From positions 1,798,001-1,862,000 of the forward strand of contig NZ_CP019062.1 of the NCBI RefSeq assembly GCF_002951615.1: DNA of 64,000 nt, read 5' to 3'. The notes beneath the pieces are model-generated. The model made no database searches. It was given only the letters and a program-made list of their open reading frames with translations, and was not told the origin of the DNA. The stretch is from Rahnella sikkimica. Lineage in GTDB: Bacteria; Pseudomonadota; Gammaproteobacteria; Enterobacterales; Enterobacteriaceae. Within the stretch, counting starts at the first letter, position 1; each line of letters begins with the position of its first letter. Shown in pieces: positions 54,994-64,000 of this stretch. The translations under genes and the position numbers were made by a program.

Positions 54994-56727
54994 GTGAATA
55001 TTCAGGCACTTCTTTCAGATAAAGTCAGCCAGGCGCTGATCGCAGCTGGCGCATCCGCCGACAGCGAAGCGCAGGTCCGTCAGTCCGCTAAGGCTCAGTT
55101 TGGCGACTATCAGGCTAATGGCGTCATGTCCGTGGCGAAAAAACTCGGTATGCCACCACGACAACTGGCAGAGAAAGTGGTTGAACTGTTGGATCTGAGC
55201 GGCATCGCGAATAAAGTCGAAATTGCCGGTCCTGGCTTTATCAACATTTTCCTGGATCCGGTGTTCGTCGGCGCACACGTCGACAGTGCGCTGAATCACG
55301 AAAAACTGGGTATCGCGCCCGTAGAGCCGCAAACCATCGTTATCGACTATTCTGCGCCAAACGTGGCGAAAGAAATGCACGTTGGTCACATCCGCTCCAC
55401 CATCATCGGCGATGCCGCTGTCCGTACCAATGAACTGCTCGGCCACAAAGTCATCCGCGCCAACCACGTGGGCGACTGGGGCACGCAGTTCGGGATGCTG
55501 ATTGCCTATCTCGAAAAAATTCAAAACGAGAACGCCGGTGACATGAATCTGGCCGACCTCGAAGAATTCTACCGCGCCGCGAAAAAGAACTACGACGAAG
55601 ACGAAGCCTTTGCCGAACGTGCGCGTGGTTACGTGGTGAAACTACAGGGCGGCGACGAGTACTGTTTGCAGATGTGGCGCAAACTGGTCGATGTGACCAT
55701 GAAGCAAAACCAGCTGACGTATAACCGTCTGAACGTCACCCTGACCGAAGACGACGTTATGGGAGAAAGCCTGTATAACAGCATGCTGCCGGGCATCGTG
55801 TCTGACTTGCAGTCAAAAGGTCTGGCCGTCGACAGCGAAGGTGCCGTCGTGGTTTATCTGGACGAGTACAAGAATAAAGAAGGCGACCCGATGGGCGTCA
55901 TTATCCGTAAGAAAGATGGCGGCTATTTGTACACCACCACCGACATCGCCTGTGCGAAATACCGCTACGAAACGCTGGGTGCCGATCGTGTGCTGTATTA
56001 CATCGACTCCCGTCAGCACCAGCATTTAATGCAGGCCTGGACCATCGCGCGTAAAGCCGGTTATGTCCCTGATTCCGTTGCGCTTGAACACCACATGTTT
56101 GGCATGATGCTGGGTAAAGATGGTAAGCCGTTCAAAACCCGCTCAGGTGGCACGGTGAAACTGTCTGATTTGCTGGACGAAGCGATTGAACGCGCACGCA
56201 AGCTCATCACAGAAAAGAATCCTGAGCTGAAAGATGCGGAAGAACTGGAAAAACTGGTCAACGCCGTCGGTATTGGCGCAATCAAATATGCTGATCTGTC
56301 GAAAAGCCGCACCACCGATTACATCTTCGACTGGGACAACATGCTGGCCTTTGAAGGTAACACCGCGCCGTACATGCAATATGCGTACACCCGCGTGGCG
56401 TCAATCTTCAAACGTGCAGAGATCGACGTAAATAGCCTGACCCAACCGGTTGTACTGAGCGAAGAACGTGAAGCCGCGCTGGCCACCCGTCTGCTGCAAT
56501 TTGAAGAAGTGCTGACCGTTGTCGCCCGTGAAGGCACGCCACACACCATGTGCGCCTATCTCTACGACGTGGCAGGCCTGTTCTCCAGCTTCTACGAACA
56601 TTGTCCGATCCTGAACGCAGAAGATGAAACCAGCCGCAACAGCCGCCTGAAACTGGCACTGCTAACCCAGCGCACGCTGAAAACCGGTCTGGATACGCTG
56701 GGTATCGAAACCGTAGAACGTATGTAA
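54994..56727 (+). CDS. argS: Arginyl-tRNA synthetase
   Basis: ArgS is a class I synthetase. The HIGH-like motif is HVGHIRS, and the N-terminal Add1 domain (to about 105) and C-terminal anticodon helices are present (ending LGIETVERM, as in E. coli). The start is the GTG at 54994, which gives NIQALLSDK and 577 aa, equal to E. coli; a longer reading from 54964 adds ten unconserved residues. AAAGGTAA lies upstream. Confidence 0.96.
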   Translation: MNIQALLSDKVSQALIAAGASADSEAQVRQSAKAQFGDYQANGVMSVAKKLGMPPRQLAEKVVELLDLSGIANKVEIAGPGFINIFLDPVFVGAHVDSALNHEKLGIAPVEPQTIVIDYSAPNVAKEMHVGHIRSTIIGDAAVRTNELLGHKVIRANHVGDWGTQFGMLIAYLEKIQNENAGDMNLADLEEFYRAAKKNYDEDEAFAERARGYVVKLQGGDEYCLQMWRKLVDVTMKQNQLTYNRLNVTLTEDDVMGESLYNSMLPGIVSDLQSKGLAVDSEGAVVVYLDEYKNKEGDPMGVIIRKKDGGYLYTTTDIACAKYRYETLGADRVLYYIDSRQHQHLMQAWTIARKAGYVPDSVALEHHMFGMMLGKDGKPFKTRSGGTVKLSDLLDEAIERARKLITEKNPELKDAEELEKLVNAVGIGAIKYADLSKSRTTDYIFDWDNMLAFEGNTAPYMQYAYTRVASIFKRAEIDVNSLTQPVVLSEEREAALATRLLQFEEVLTVVAREGTPHTMCAYLYDVAGLFSSFYEHCPILNAEDETSRNSRLKLALLTQRTLKTGLDTLGIETVERM

Positions 56728-56747
56728 TTCATATTCATACAAACATT

Positions 56748-56774
56748 AAAAAGGCCTCTTCCGAGGCCTTTTCT
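56748..56774. terminator. Bidirectional terminator between argS and murJ
   Basis: AAAAGGCCTC pairs with GAGGCCTTTT around a 4-base loop, with T tracts on both strands. Confidence 0.88.
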
Positions 56775-56804
56775 GTATCTGCGTTTTACCGGCGGAACGC
56801 CGCA

Positions 56805-58334
56805 TTAATGCCGGGCGAACTCTTTCACACGGAACCCTAACAGGCCGAGCACGGCGAAATACGCCACCACGCCCGCCGCGACAACGGCCGCCAGACGTGC
56901 CAGACGATATGCCATTCCGCCGACATCCCAGGCGGGCATCAGCCACATCATGCCGAGCAACGCCGCAGACATCGCAATTACCGCAACAAACAGTTTTATC
57001 AGAAACACTCTCCAGCCTGGCTGTGGCTGGAAGATGTCCTGTTTACGCAGTTGCCAGTAGAGCAGCGACGCATTGAGGCATGCAGCCAGACCAATCGACA
57101 GCGAAAGACCGGCGTGTTTCAGCGGCCCGATAAACGCGAGGTTCATCACCTGTGTCATCAGCAATGTGACGATGGCGATTTTGACCGGCGTTTTAATGTC
57201 CTGACGCGAATAGAAACCCGGCGCCAGCACCTTCACCACAATCAGTCCCATCAGGCCGACGGAATACGCCACCAGCGCGCGCTGCGTCATTGACGCATCA
57301 AAGGCGCTGAATTTACCGTACTGGAACAGCGCGACGGTCAGCGGTTTCGCCAGAATACCCAGCGCAACAGAACTTGGCAGCGCGAGCAGGAAACACAGGC
57401 GCAGACCCCAGTCCATCAGACGGTTGTATTCGGTATGGTTGCCGCTCGAGAAACTCCGCGCCAGCGAAGGCAGAAGGATTGTCCCCAACGCCACGCCCAG
57501 CACGCCGGACGGAAACTCCATCAGACGGTCAGCGTAATACATCCAGGACACAGAACCTGAAACCAAAAATGACGCGAAAATGGTATTGATAATCAGGGAG
57601 ATCTGGCTAACGGAAACGCCCAGAATTGCCGGGCCCATCTGACGCATCACACGCCAGACGCCAGCATCCTTCAGGTTAAGACGCGGCAGAACCAGCATAC
57701 CGATTTTCTTCAGATGCGGGAGCTGATAGCCCAGTTGCAGCAATCCGCCCGCCACCACCGCCCAGGCCAGCGCAAGCACCGGCGGGTGGAAATAAGGCGC
57801 AGCAAACAGCGCAAAACCGATCATGCTGACGTTCAGGAACGTCGGCGCAAAAGCCGGTATCGAGAAACGGTTCCAGGTATTGAGTATTGCCCCGACCAGA
57901 GAGGCCAGTGATATCAGCAGGATATACGGGAACGTAATGCGCAGCAGCGAACTGGTCAGTGCAAATTTATCAGGCGAATCCACAAAACCGGGAGCCGTAA
58001 TATAAATCACCCACGGCGCGGCAAGCATACCGAGCACGGTGACAATCGCCAGAACCAGCGTCAGCAGGCCCGAAACGTAAGCAATAAACGTCCGCGTGGC
58101 TTCCTCGCCCTGCTGGGTTTTGTACTCGGCCAGAATGGGCACGAAAGCCTGAGAGAATGCACCCTCAGCAAAAATACGACGTAATAAATTGGGCAGTTTG
58201 AACGCCACAAAAAAGGCGTCGGTCACCATTCCGGCACCAAAAACGCGGGCCACAATGGCGTCGCGGGCAAAGCCTAATACACGTGAAAACATCGTCATTG
58301 AACTGACGGCTGCCAAAGATTTAAGTAGATTCAT
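56805..58334 (-). CDS. murJ: Lipid II flippase MurJ
   Basis: MurJ (MviN) moves lipid II across the inner membrane for peptidoglycan synthesis. The 509-aa sequence has about fourteen hydrophobic helices and the conserved N-terminus [29 protein letters not shown]. Functionally important arginines appear in helix 1 and [20 protein letters not shown]. Length is 509 against 511 aa in E. coli. It lies downstream of mviM across a 195-base gap. Confidence 0.97.
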   Translation of the reverse strand: MNLLKSLAAVSSMTMFSRVLGFARDAIVARVFGAGMVTDAFFVAFKLPNLLRRIFAEGAFSQAFVPILAEYKTQQGEEATRTFIAYVSGLLTLVLAIVTVLGMLAAPWVIYITAPGFVDSPDKFALTSSLLRITFPYILLISLASLVGAILNTWNRFSIPAFAPTFLNVSMIGFALFAAPYFHPPVLALAWAVVAGGLLQLGYQLPHLKKIGMLVLPRLNLKDAGVWRVMRQMGPAILGVSVSQISLIINTIFASFLVSGSVSWMYYADRLMEFPSGVLGVALGTILLPSLARSFSSGNHTEYNRLMDWGLRLCFLLALPSSVALGILAKPLTVALFQYGKFSAFDASMTQRALVAYSVGLMGLIVVKVLAPGFYSRQDIKTPVKIAIVTLLMTQVMNLAFIGPLKHAGLSLSIGLAACLNASLLYWQLRKQDIFQPQPGWRVFLIKLFVAVIAMSAALLGMMWLMPAWDVGGMAYRLARLAAVVAAGVVAYFAVLGLLGFRVKEFARH

Positions 58335-58397
58335 GTCACTTTTCTTGTTTGCCGGTGGCCTGTCTGTAACGCAATATTGATCAACAGGTTAAACAAC

Positions 58398-58419
58398 CAC
58401 GCCTGCATCAGCAGGCGTG
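58398..58419 (-). other. Hairpin between mviM and murJ
   Basis: Perfect 9-bp stem CACGCCTGC/GCAGGCGTG with a 4-base loop; on the minus strand a weak T-rich tail follows. It could be an mviM terminator or an RNA structure in the murJ leader. Nothing else notable was seen in 58335-58529. Confidence 0.45.
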
Positions 58420-58529
58420 AAAGATGAACCGGCATGGCTCAAAGATGCGCTTAGTCTACGCATCCGCCATGCAATAGCCAACGGCAGTTGTTATAGATTG
58501 TTACCCGCACCATCCTGTGCGGCTTTCAC

Positions 58530-59441
58530 TCAGTTTTGCAGAATTTTTTCGATCATAGCCTGCGCATAAATCGCCTGTGCGCCGCTGGTTTCCGGTGCGG
58601 TCTGGTTCGAGACGCAATCGACGAAATGCTCAATCGCGCCGACAAAACCGCGCTGCGCCAGTGTACTTTGCCAGCCTGCAACAGGTTGCTGCGTCAGAAT
58701 GTCATCTCGTTCATCGCGCCAGCCCCGCATATCATCCAGCTGATAAACGGCACCTTCAGTCACCGCCTGCACGCTTTCACGAAACGTCCCGGCGCGGCGA
58801 TGCATTGACGTCGTCACCAGCGTTTCTCCGCACAGGAAATGATGCTCGCCATAAAGCATCTGGTTCGCTTCATTAATCTGAACCAGCCCGCTTTCCAGAC
58901 TGGCATTGCCGCCCGCCAGCCACAGCGCCGTATCCACGACGTGCAGATAATCATCCAGCAATGTAAAACGCAGATCGTTTGGCCCGACGCTGTTCGTCCG
59001 GTGCTTATCCATCCGCAGGGACGCCGGGTTCTGCATCTGCTCTTTTAACTGACGATACAGCGGCGCAAAGCGGCGGTTAAACCCGACCATCAACGCTTTG
59101 CCTACCCGGTTAGCCTGCTCAACCAATTGTTCGGCCTGATCCAGCTCAGCTGCCAACGGTTTATCTACATACACATGGACGCCCTGTGCCAGCAATTGCC
59201 CGACGACGTCGAAATGGCTGGCCGTGCTGCTGTGGACAAAAACAGCGTCGCACTGGCTGGCGAGCTCATCCATACGGGAAAAACAGGCCATCCGGTAGCT
59301 GTCGCAAACGGCCTGTGCTTTTTGCTGATTCGGGGAAAAACCACCGACCAGCGTCCACTTTTCAGCATGACTGAGAACCGGCAGATACGCTTTTTGCGCG
59401 ATCCCGCCAAGCCCGATAACGCCTATCCGAAGTTTGCTCAC
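58530..59441 (-). CDS. mviM: Gfo/Idh/MocA-family oxidoreductase MviM
   Basis: A 303-aa dehydrogenase-like protein with N-terminal Rossmann fold (GVIGLGGIAQKAYLPVL) and the family DKP motif (VYVDKPLA). Length and sequence agree with MviM of E. coli (307 aa). The substrate is unknown. It begins 12 bases downstream of yceH and precedes murJ in the conserved rimJ-yceH-mviM-mviN order. Confidence 0.93.
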   Translation of the reverse strand: MSKLRIGVIGLGGIAQKAYLPVLSHAEKWTLVGGFSPNQQKAQAVCDSYRMACFSRMDELASQCDAVFVHSSTASHFDVVGQLLAQGVHVYVDKPLAAELDQAEQLVEQANRVGKALMVGFNRRFAPLYRQLKEQMQNPASLRMDKHRTNSVGPNDLRFTLLDDYLHVVDTALWLAGGNASLESGLVQINEANQMLYGEHHFLCGETLVTTSMHRRAGTFRESVQAVTEGAVYQLDDMRGWRDERDDILTQQPVAGWQSTLAQRGFVGAIEHFVDCVSNQTAPETSGAQAIYAQAMIEKILQN

Positions 59442-59453
59442 GACGTTTTCCTT

Positions 59454-60107
59454 TTAATCACCCAGATGTTGCAGCAGGCTTTCCAGACGTTGTTTCAGTT
59501 CGGCAACCTCTGTCTCAAGTGCTTCCACGCGCGCGGCCAGCCCGGAGTCCGGTGCGGCAGCGCTGAAAAACGGCTCTTCCGCGGCGCCTGCCGCCTGGCT
59601 GACTTCACCGCTAAACAGGTGCATAAAACGGCTTTCGCGCTTGCCCGGCTCACACGCCAGACGCACGCAGAACGGACCGTCGTCACGCGTAGCCAGATCC
59701 GTCAGGGTTTGCTCGACTTCGGCAACGTCAGAAAAATCATGCAGGCGGTTGGTGCGGGTGCGTAATTCGCCCGGCGTTTGCGCGCCGCGCAGCAGCAGTG
59801 TAGTGACAACCGCCACTTCCTGCGGGGAAAATTTGAGATTGCCGAATTCGGAATTACAAAAACGATGCTCGTACTTCATGGTGCGGGAACCGCTGAGGGT
59901 GCGGATGATGTGTTTGCGCAGCAGTAAATCCAGCGTTTGCTGAACGTCACTTTCGCTGAGTTCCATCACCGGTTCACGGTTGGTTTTCTGGTTGCAGGCG
60001 GTGGTTAATCCGTTGAGCGTCATCGGATACTGTTCCGGCGTGGTGAGCTGTTTTTCCAGCAAACAACCGACAACCCGGGCTTCCCGGTCACTGAGTTCAT
60101 GTTTCAT
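59454..60107 (-). CDS. yceH: UPF0502 winged-helix protein YceH
   Basis: A 217-aa protein with two winged-helix modules ([49 protein letters not shown]) and a short C-terminal coiled coil ([18 protein letters not shown]). Function is unknown; the fold suggests DNA binding. It starts 10 bases after rimJ, with GGAGAGC upstream. Confidence 0.93.
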   Translation of the reverse strand: MKHELSDREARVVGCLLEKQLTTPEQYPMTLNGLTTACNQKTNREPVMELSESDVQQTLDLLLRKHIIRTLSGSRTMKYEHRFCNSEFGNLKFSPQEVAVVTTLLLRGAQTPGELRTRTNRLHDFSDVAEVEQTLTDLATRDDGPFCVRLACEPGKRESRFMHLFSGEVSQAAGAAEEPFFSAAAPDSGLAARVEALETEVAELKQRLESLLQHLGD

Positions 60108-60117
60108 GTTGCTCTCC

Positions 60118-60705
60118 TTATCGGGACGGGGGCGTCCATTCTTGGCAGGTTAGCGCTGTCAGCACGTGATCCTGCCATTTGCCATCAATCAGTAAATAAT
60201 CCTTCGCATAGCCTTCCCGCTCGAAACCCAGACGTTCGAGCAATTGCCCGCTGCGTTTATTGTGCGGCATGTAATTGGCCATAATCCGGTGCATTTTTTG
60301 CTGGCGCTGCATGTAGCGGATCAAGGTTTGCAGCGCTTCCTGCATCAGCCCTTTCCCCTGCCATTCCTGACCGAGGGAATAACCGAGAAAACAGGCATGG
60401 AATGAGCCGCGCAGGACGTTACTGAAATTCGCCACGCCCATCACACGGGTTTCATCGGGATCGAGCAGGATAAAATAATACGCGCTGCCCTGTTTCTGCA
60501 TTTCGGAAATTAATCCCAGACGCGCCTGCCATCCGGAAGGATAACAATGGCTTTCATCCCTGACCGGTTCCCAGGGTTTCAGAAACACCCGGTTCTCCGC
60601 GTAGTACTCAGCCAGCCGTTGCGCATCGCGGTCATGAACCAGGCGCAGAACCATCCGGTCCGTGGTAAGCCGCACTTTCGGCACGGCAGATTTATAGCCA
60701 AACAT
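60118..60705 (-). CDS. rimJ: Ribosomal protein S5 N-acetyltransferase RimJ
   Basis: RimJ is a GNAT acetyltransferase modifying the N-terminal alanine of ribosomal protein S5. The acetyl-CoA loop [14 protein letters not shown] and the conserved [11 protein letters not shown] are present. I chose ATG 60705 with GGAGG 5 bases upstream; this gives 195 aa (E. coli 194) and [17 protein letters not shown]. An in-frame start 17 codons earlier is unsupported. It is the promoter-proximal gene of the rimJ-yceH-mviM group. Confidence 0.96.
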   Translation of the reverse strand: MFGYKSAVPKVRLTTDRMVLRLVHDRDAQRLAEYYAENRVFLKPWEPVRDESHCYPSGWQARLGLISEMQKQGSAYYFILLDPDETRVMGVANFSNVLRGSFHACFLGYSLGQEWQGKGLMQEALQTLIRYMQRQQKMHRIMANYMPHNKRSGQLLERLGFEREGYAKDYLLIDGKWQDHVLTALTCQEWTPPSR

Positions 60706-60917
60706 CCCTTCCTCCACATCCCGCACGGGTCGATGAATAGAATTTATAGGAAACACCTGATCATCGCCAATTCTGCCAGTCAGAACGCGGCTTGACGATA
60801 AAAAAATATTATCAATAGCGCCCTATCTAAACGCCTGATTCCGGTTCAGACTGGAACGGTCTTTTCTTCCTTTCTGTATCTGCCGGACAGGGTACAAATA
60901 ATCGCTCATGGTGAAGC

Positions 60918-62123
60918 ATGTCTCTGGTATCACAAGCTCGGAGCTTGGGTAAGTATTTTCTGTTATTAGACAACGCGCTGGTTATTTTAGGCTTTTTCGT
61001 GGTTTTTCCGTTGATCTCGATCCGATTTGTCGATCAGCTCGGCTGGGCCGCGATGGCCGTCGGTCTGGCGCTGGGTGTCCGCCAGCTCACGCAACAGGGA
61101 TTAGGCATTTTCGGTGGGGCAATCGCTGACCGTTTCGGTGCCAAACCAATGATTATCACCGGCATGCTTTTACGCGCGGCCGGATTCGCCACCATGGCAA
61201 TGGCAGACGAACCGTGGATTTTAGTCTGTTCCTGCATTCTCTCCGGCCTCGGCGGTACCTTGTTTGACCCGCCGCGTACCGCGCTGGTGATCAAGCTGAC
61301 CCGTCCGCACGAACGCAGCCGTTTCTTTTCCCTGATGATGATGCAAGACAGCGCCGGTGCGGTTATCGGCGCGCTCATCGGCAGCTGGTTGCTGCAATAT
61401 GATTTTCATTATGTTTGCTGGGCAGGTGCGGGGATTTTTGTGCTGGCCGCCGCCTGCAACGCCTGGCTGCTGCCCGCTTACCGGATTTCCACCCTGCGCA
61501 CGCCAATGCGTGAAGGCATGATGCGTGTGCTGCGCGATCGTCGTTTTCTGGCGTATGTGCTGACGCTAACCGGTTATTACATGCTGACTGTACAGGTCAT
61601 GCTGATGTTGCCGATTGCGGTCAATGACGTCGCCGGAAGTCCTTCGGCGGTGAAATGGATGTATGCGATTGAAGCGGTGCTTTCCCTGACGCTGCTGTAT
61701 CCGATTGCGCGCTGGAGCGAAAAGCGTTTTCGCCTTGAGCAGCGTCTGATGTTCGGCCTGTTGATCATGACGCTCAGTCTTCTTCCCGTCGGGCTGGTGA
61801 CCTCGATCAACCCGCTGTTGCTGCTGATCGGGTTCTTCTACATCGGCTCAATCATTGCCGAACCGGCGCGCGAAACGCTGAGCGCCTCACTGGCCGATTC
61901 ACGTGCACGAGGCAGTTACATGGGTTTCAGCCGTCTGGGGCTGGCGCTGGGCGGCGTAATTGGTTATACCGGCGGTGGCTGGATGTATGACACTGGCCGT
62001 GCGCTTGAACGGCCTGAATTACCGTGGTTTTTACTGGGCATCGTCGGTTTCATCACTCTCACCGGTTTGTACTGGCAGTTCAATCTGCGCCGCATCGAAC
62101 CGGCGATGCTAAGCGGAGGCTGA
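60918..62123 (+). CDS. mdtH: MFS transporter MdtH
   Basis: A 401-aa inner-membrane transporter of the major facilitator superfamily with twelve predicted helices. Motif A is [12 protein letters not shown]. coli MdtH (402 aa) matches across the length ([25 protein letters not shown]). Overexpressed MdtH raises resistance to some quinolones. It is divergent from rimJ over a 212-base gap. GTGAAGC precedes the ATG as a weak ribosome-binding site. Confidence 0.95.
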   Translation: MSLVSQARSLGKYFLLLDNALVILGFFVVFPLISIRFVDQLGWAAMAVGLALGVRQLTQQGLGIFGGAIADRFGAKPMIITGMLLRAAGFATMAMADEPWILVCSCILSGLGGTLFDPPRTALVIKLTRPHERSRFFSLMMMQDSAGAVIGALIGSWLLQYDFHYVCWAGAGIFVLAAACNAWLLPAYRISTLRTPMREGMMRVLRDRRFLAYVLTLTGYYMLTVQVMLMLPIAVNDVAGSPSAVKWMYAIEAVLSLTLLYPIARWSEKRFRLEQRLMFGLLIMTLSLLPVGLVTSINPLLLLIGFFYIGSIIAEPARETLSASLADSRARGSYMGFSRLGLALGGVIGYTGGGWMYDTGRALERPELPWFLLGIVGFITLTGLYWQFNLRRIEPAMLSGG

Positions 62124-62303
62124 CATCGGCAAATACACAAAATGACTGGCGTTGTAACAAAGCGGCAAACATGACGTGTATGTTTGATCTCCCCTCCTCA
62201 TTTACCCATACTGGTTTCAGCGTATCGATAAAATCAGAACCTATATCCGGCAGTTTTCACGCACCCTACAGGTCAACGCCGGCGACAACAGGAGCTATGA
62301 ACC

Positions 62304-62951
62304 ATGAGACTTTACGTTTACGAGCATTGCCCTTTTTGCGTCAAAGCACGCATGATTTTCGGTTTGAAAAACATTCCTGTAGAAATCAAAGTTCTGCTCA
62401 ATGATGACGAGAAAACCCCGATTTCGATGGTAGGCAAAAAGATGGTGCCGATCCTGCAAAAACAGGATGGTGGCTTTATGCCCGAAAGCATGGACATCGT
62501 GCATTACGTGGATAAAAGTGACGGAAAACCGCTGCTGACCGGCCCGCTGAATGCGTCCATTGCCACCTGGCTGCGCCATGTTTCTGAATATATGGGCCGT
62601 CTGCTGCTGCCTCGTTTTGCAACCGCGCCGCTGGAAGAGTTCTCCACGCCGGAAGCGCGTAAATACTTCTCCGACAAAAAGCAGGCTGCCAGCGGCGATT
62701 TTCAGGAGCATCTGAAACATTCAGAAGGTCTGGTGAAAAAAATCAGTCAGGATTTACGTGCTCTCGATAAACTGATCGTCGAACCGAACGCCGTCAACGG
62801 CGAGCTTTCTGAAGATGACATCAATCTCTGGCCGGTTTTACGCTCGCTGACCATCGTTCAGGGGATTGAGTGGCCGTCCCGTGTTCAGGCTTATCGCGAC
62901 AATATGGCAAAACAGACGCAGGTAAATCTGTTTACCCGCCTCGCCAGTTAA
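62304..62951 (+). CDS. grxB: Glutaredoxin 2
   Basis: GrxB is a GST-like glutaredoxin reducing protein disulfides with glutathione. The redox motif is C9-P-F-C12. The thioredoxin domain (to about 75) has cis-proline in KMVPIL and the all-helical C-terminal domain follows. Length 215 aa equals E. coli. CAGGAGC lies upstream. It stands between mdtH and yceB as in E. coli. Confidence 0.96.
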   Translation: MRLYVYEHCPFCVKARMIFGLKNIPVEIKVLLNDDEKTPISMVGKKMVPILQKQDGGFMPESMDIVHYVDKSDGKPLLTGPLNASIATWLRHVSEYMGRLLLPRFATAPLEEFSTPEARKYFSDKKQAASGDFQEHLKHSEGLVKKISQDLRALDKLIVEPNAVNGELSEDDINLWPVLRSLTIVQGIEWPSRVQAYRDNMAKQTQVNLFTRLAS

Positions 62952-62955
62952 ATCT

Positions 62956-62990
62956 TCCGCCGGAAGTCGGCTTCCGGCGATTTTCCCTTT
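62956..62990 (+). terminator. grxB terminator
   Basis: CGCCGGAAG pairs with CTTCCGGCG (loop TCGG), followed by the T-rich ATTTTCCCTTTT, 7 bases after the grxB stop. Confidence 0.8.
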
Positions 62991-63092
62991 TCTTCCCCTT
63001 CCCCAACACTTAGGCTAATCAGCGTTGTCTGATTGGAGCGAAACCGTTTAGCGGTCATGCTGACAAAATAGTTTTTACGTAATGAGGGAAGA

Positions 63093-63656
63093 ATGACAAA
63101 GCGACTTTTAGGTGCAGCAGTTCTGATGTGCGCCAGCCTGCTGGCCGGGTGTAACCAGCTGACGCAGTACACCATCAGCGAGCAGCAGGTTAATGACTAT
63201 CTGAATAAGAACAATAATTTCGAGAAGCAGCTTGGCGTGCCGGGGCTGGTGGATGCGAAATTAGTGCTGACCAATCTCAGCAGCCAGATTGGCCGCGCCG
63301 AACCGGGCGTCGTGACGCTGACCGGCGACGCACATGTCGATATCTCGTCATTATTTGGCCCGCAGAAAGCCGATATGCACCTGACGCTGAAAGCCAATCC
63401 TTCCTACGACAAGGATAAAGGCGCGATTTTCCTGAAAGATATGCAGGTGGTGGATTACACCATTCAGCCGGAAAAAATGGACAGCGTGATGAAAGGCCTG
63501 ATGCCTTATCTGAACAATTCGCTGAAAACTTACTTTGATCAGCGTCCGGCTTATGTATTGAATGGCGATCACAGCAAAGGCGAAGCCATGGCGAAAAAAC
63601 TGGCGAAAGGTATTGAAGTGAAGCCGGGTGAACTGGTGATCCCATTTACTGATTAG
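63093..63656 (+). CDS. yceB: Lipoprotein YceB
   Basis: A 187-aa lipoprotein of the DUF1439 family. The signal peptide (1-19) ends in the lipobox LLAGC with lipidated Cys20; the next residues (Asn21, Gln22) do not block outer-membrane sorting. The rest matches E. coli YceB (186 aa), including LTNLSSQIGR and AMAKKLAKGIEVKPGE. Family members have a tubular lipid-binding-like fold; function is unknown. Confidence 0.94.
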   Translation: MTKRLLGAAVLMCASLLAGCNQLTQYTISEQQVNDYLNKNNNFEKQLGVPGLVDAKLVLTNLSSQIGRAEPGVVTLTGDAHVDISSLFGPQKADMHLTLKANPSYDKDKGAIFLKDMQVVDYTIQPEKMDSVMKGLMPYLNNSLKTYFDQRPAYVLNGDHSKGEAMAKKLAKGIEVKPGELVIPFTD

Positions 63657-63678
63657 CGGAATCTCGTAAACCGCCTGA

Positions 63679-63717
63679 AAAAAAGCCCGGCACATTTTCA
63701 TGACCGGGCTTTTTTAT
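63679..63717. terminator. Bidirectional terminator between yceB and the TorD-like gene
   Basis: AAAAGCCCGG pairs with CCGGGCTTTTTT, 14-base loop, with A and T tracts on each side. Confidence 0.88.
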
Positions 63718-63735
63718 TTCTGACGCATAACAGAG

Positions 63736-64000
63736 TTACTGATCGTCTTCTTCGTCGCCATCCAGATCGGGCGGCAGTTGCTCTTCCAGCTCATCACGCA
63801 TGACCTGCAACGCTTCGCGGCTGATTTCAGCCAGCGTGCGGTAGAAACCACTGGTGGCGTGCGCTTCAACTTTACCGAGGAATTTGCCGCACCACGGGAA
63901 CAGGTACTCATCAAACAATGTGATTTGCGCGCTCACTTCATCTTCCTGCGACTGATCTTCCAGCCATGATGTCGCAAGCAGCATCGCGCCGAAGTGATCG
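63736..64000 (-). CDS. TorD/DmsD-family chaperone, YcdY-like, 3' part
   Basis: The C-terminal 87 or so residues are in the window; the frame continues past base 64000 (GAMLLATSWLED), so ATG 63984 is internal. The segment DHFGAMLLATSW and TLFDEYLFPWCGKFLGKVE...FYRTLAEISREAL is typical of the TorD family, nearest to YcdY. These chaperones handle Tat-exported redox enzymes; YcdY was reported to act on the zinc phosphatase YcdX. The acidic tail ends DGDEEDDQ. Confidence 0.75.
   Translation of the reverse strand, partial: DHFGAMLLATSWLEDQSQEDEVSAQITLFDEYLFPWCGKFLGKVEAHATSGFYRTLAEISREALQVMRDELEEQLPPDLDGDEEDDQ

Overview
The window looks like chromosome from a Gram-negative enterobacterium of the order Enterobacterales. 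Gene content, protein lengths and operon borders follow Escherichia coli for the core genes, and the non-core content fits a Rahnella/Serratia/Yersinia-type relative. That assignment rests on remembered protein families and synteny, not on a database search. I saw no tRNA, rRNA, CRISPR array or complete insertion sequence.

Layout. (1) 1-3970: distal half of the histidine operon (end of hisC, then hisB, hisH, hisA, hisF, hisI) and its terminator. (2) 4012-6632: gnd and galU on the minus strand, directly adjacent, with no polysaccharide cluster between them. (3) 7094-15408: yegH, then asmA, dcd, udk, and the divergent pair mrp/metG. (4) 15499-26918, accessory: a DUF1127 gene divergent from a YjiR-type MocR regulator, a LysR regulator, a REP-like pair, a small membrane protein, then a five-gene operon (Tat-type oligopeptide-class binding protein, two permeases, fused ATPase, CocE-like hydrolase). 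A telomere-like GGTTGG repeat and an FAA-family hydrolase follow. (5) 26935-34792, minus strand: the asparagine permease ansP and a beta-glucoside operon in the order bglF, bglB, OprB-type porin, bglG. Its leader holds an almost textbook BglG RNA target overlapping a strong terminator. (6) 34836-41480: SDR/LysR pair, a phage-like locus (strong promoter, C4-like structured RNA, Ner/SfsB-type regulator), azoR with an upstream palindrome, an Rrf2 regulator and a cytoplasmic GH3 glycosidase. (7) 41499-51000: ruvB, ruvA, ruvC, yebC, nudB, aspS on the minus strand, then yecD, yecE, yecN, cmoA, cmoB on the plus strand. (8) 51000-52100: three small unassigned ORFs. (9) 52133-64000: cutC, a MalY/PatB-type lyase, yecM, argS, murJ, mviM, yceH, rimJ, mdtH, grxB, yceB and the 3' part of a TorD/YcdY-type chaperone gene cut by the window edge.

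How parts work together. The bgl operon should form a positive loop: PTS-imported beta-glucoside relieves BglG inhibition, BglG binds the leader RNA, and transcription passes the terminator into bglF-bglB-porin. A second terminator just before bglG suggests the antiterminator gene is also controlled at its own leader. The ABC/CocE operon reads as import of an amide or ester compound followed by cytoplasmic hydrolysis. The most unusual piece is 36699-37382: a strong promoter followed by an RNA with two copies of one octamer that compete for a single complementary octamer in front of a Ner-type regulator.
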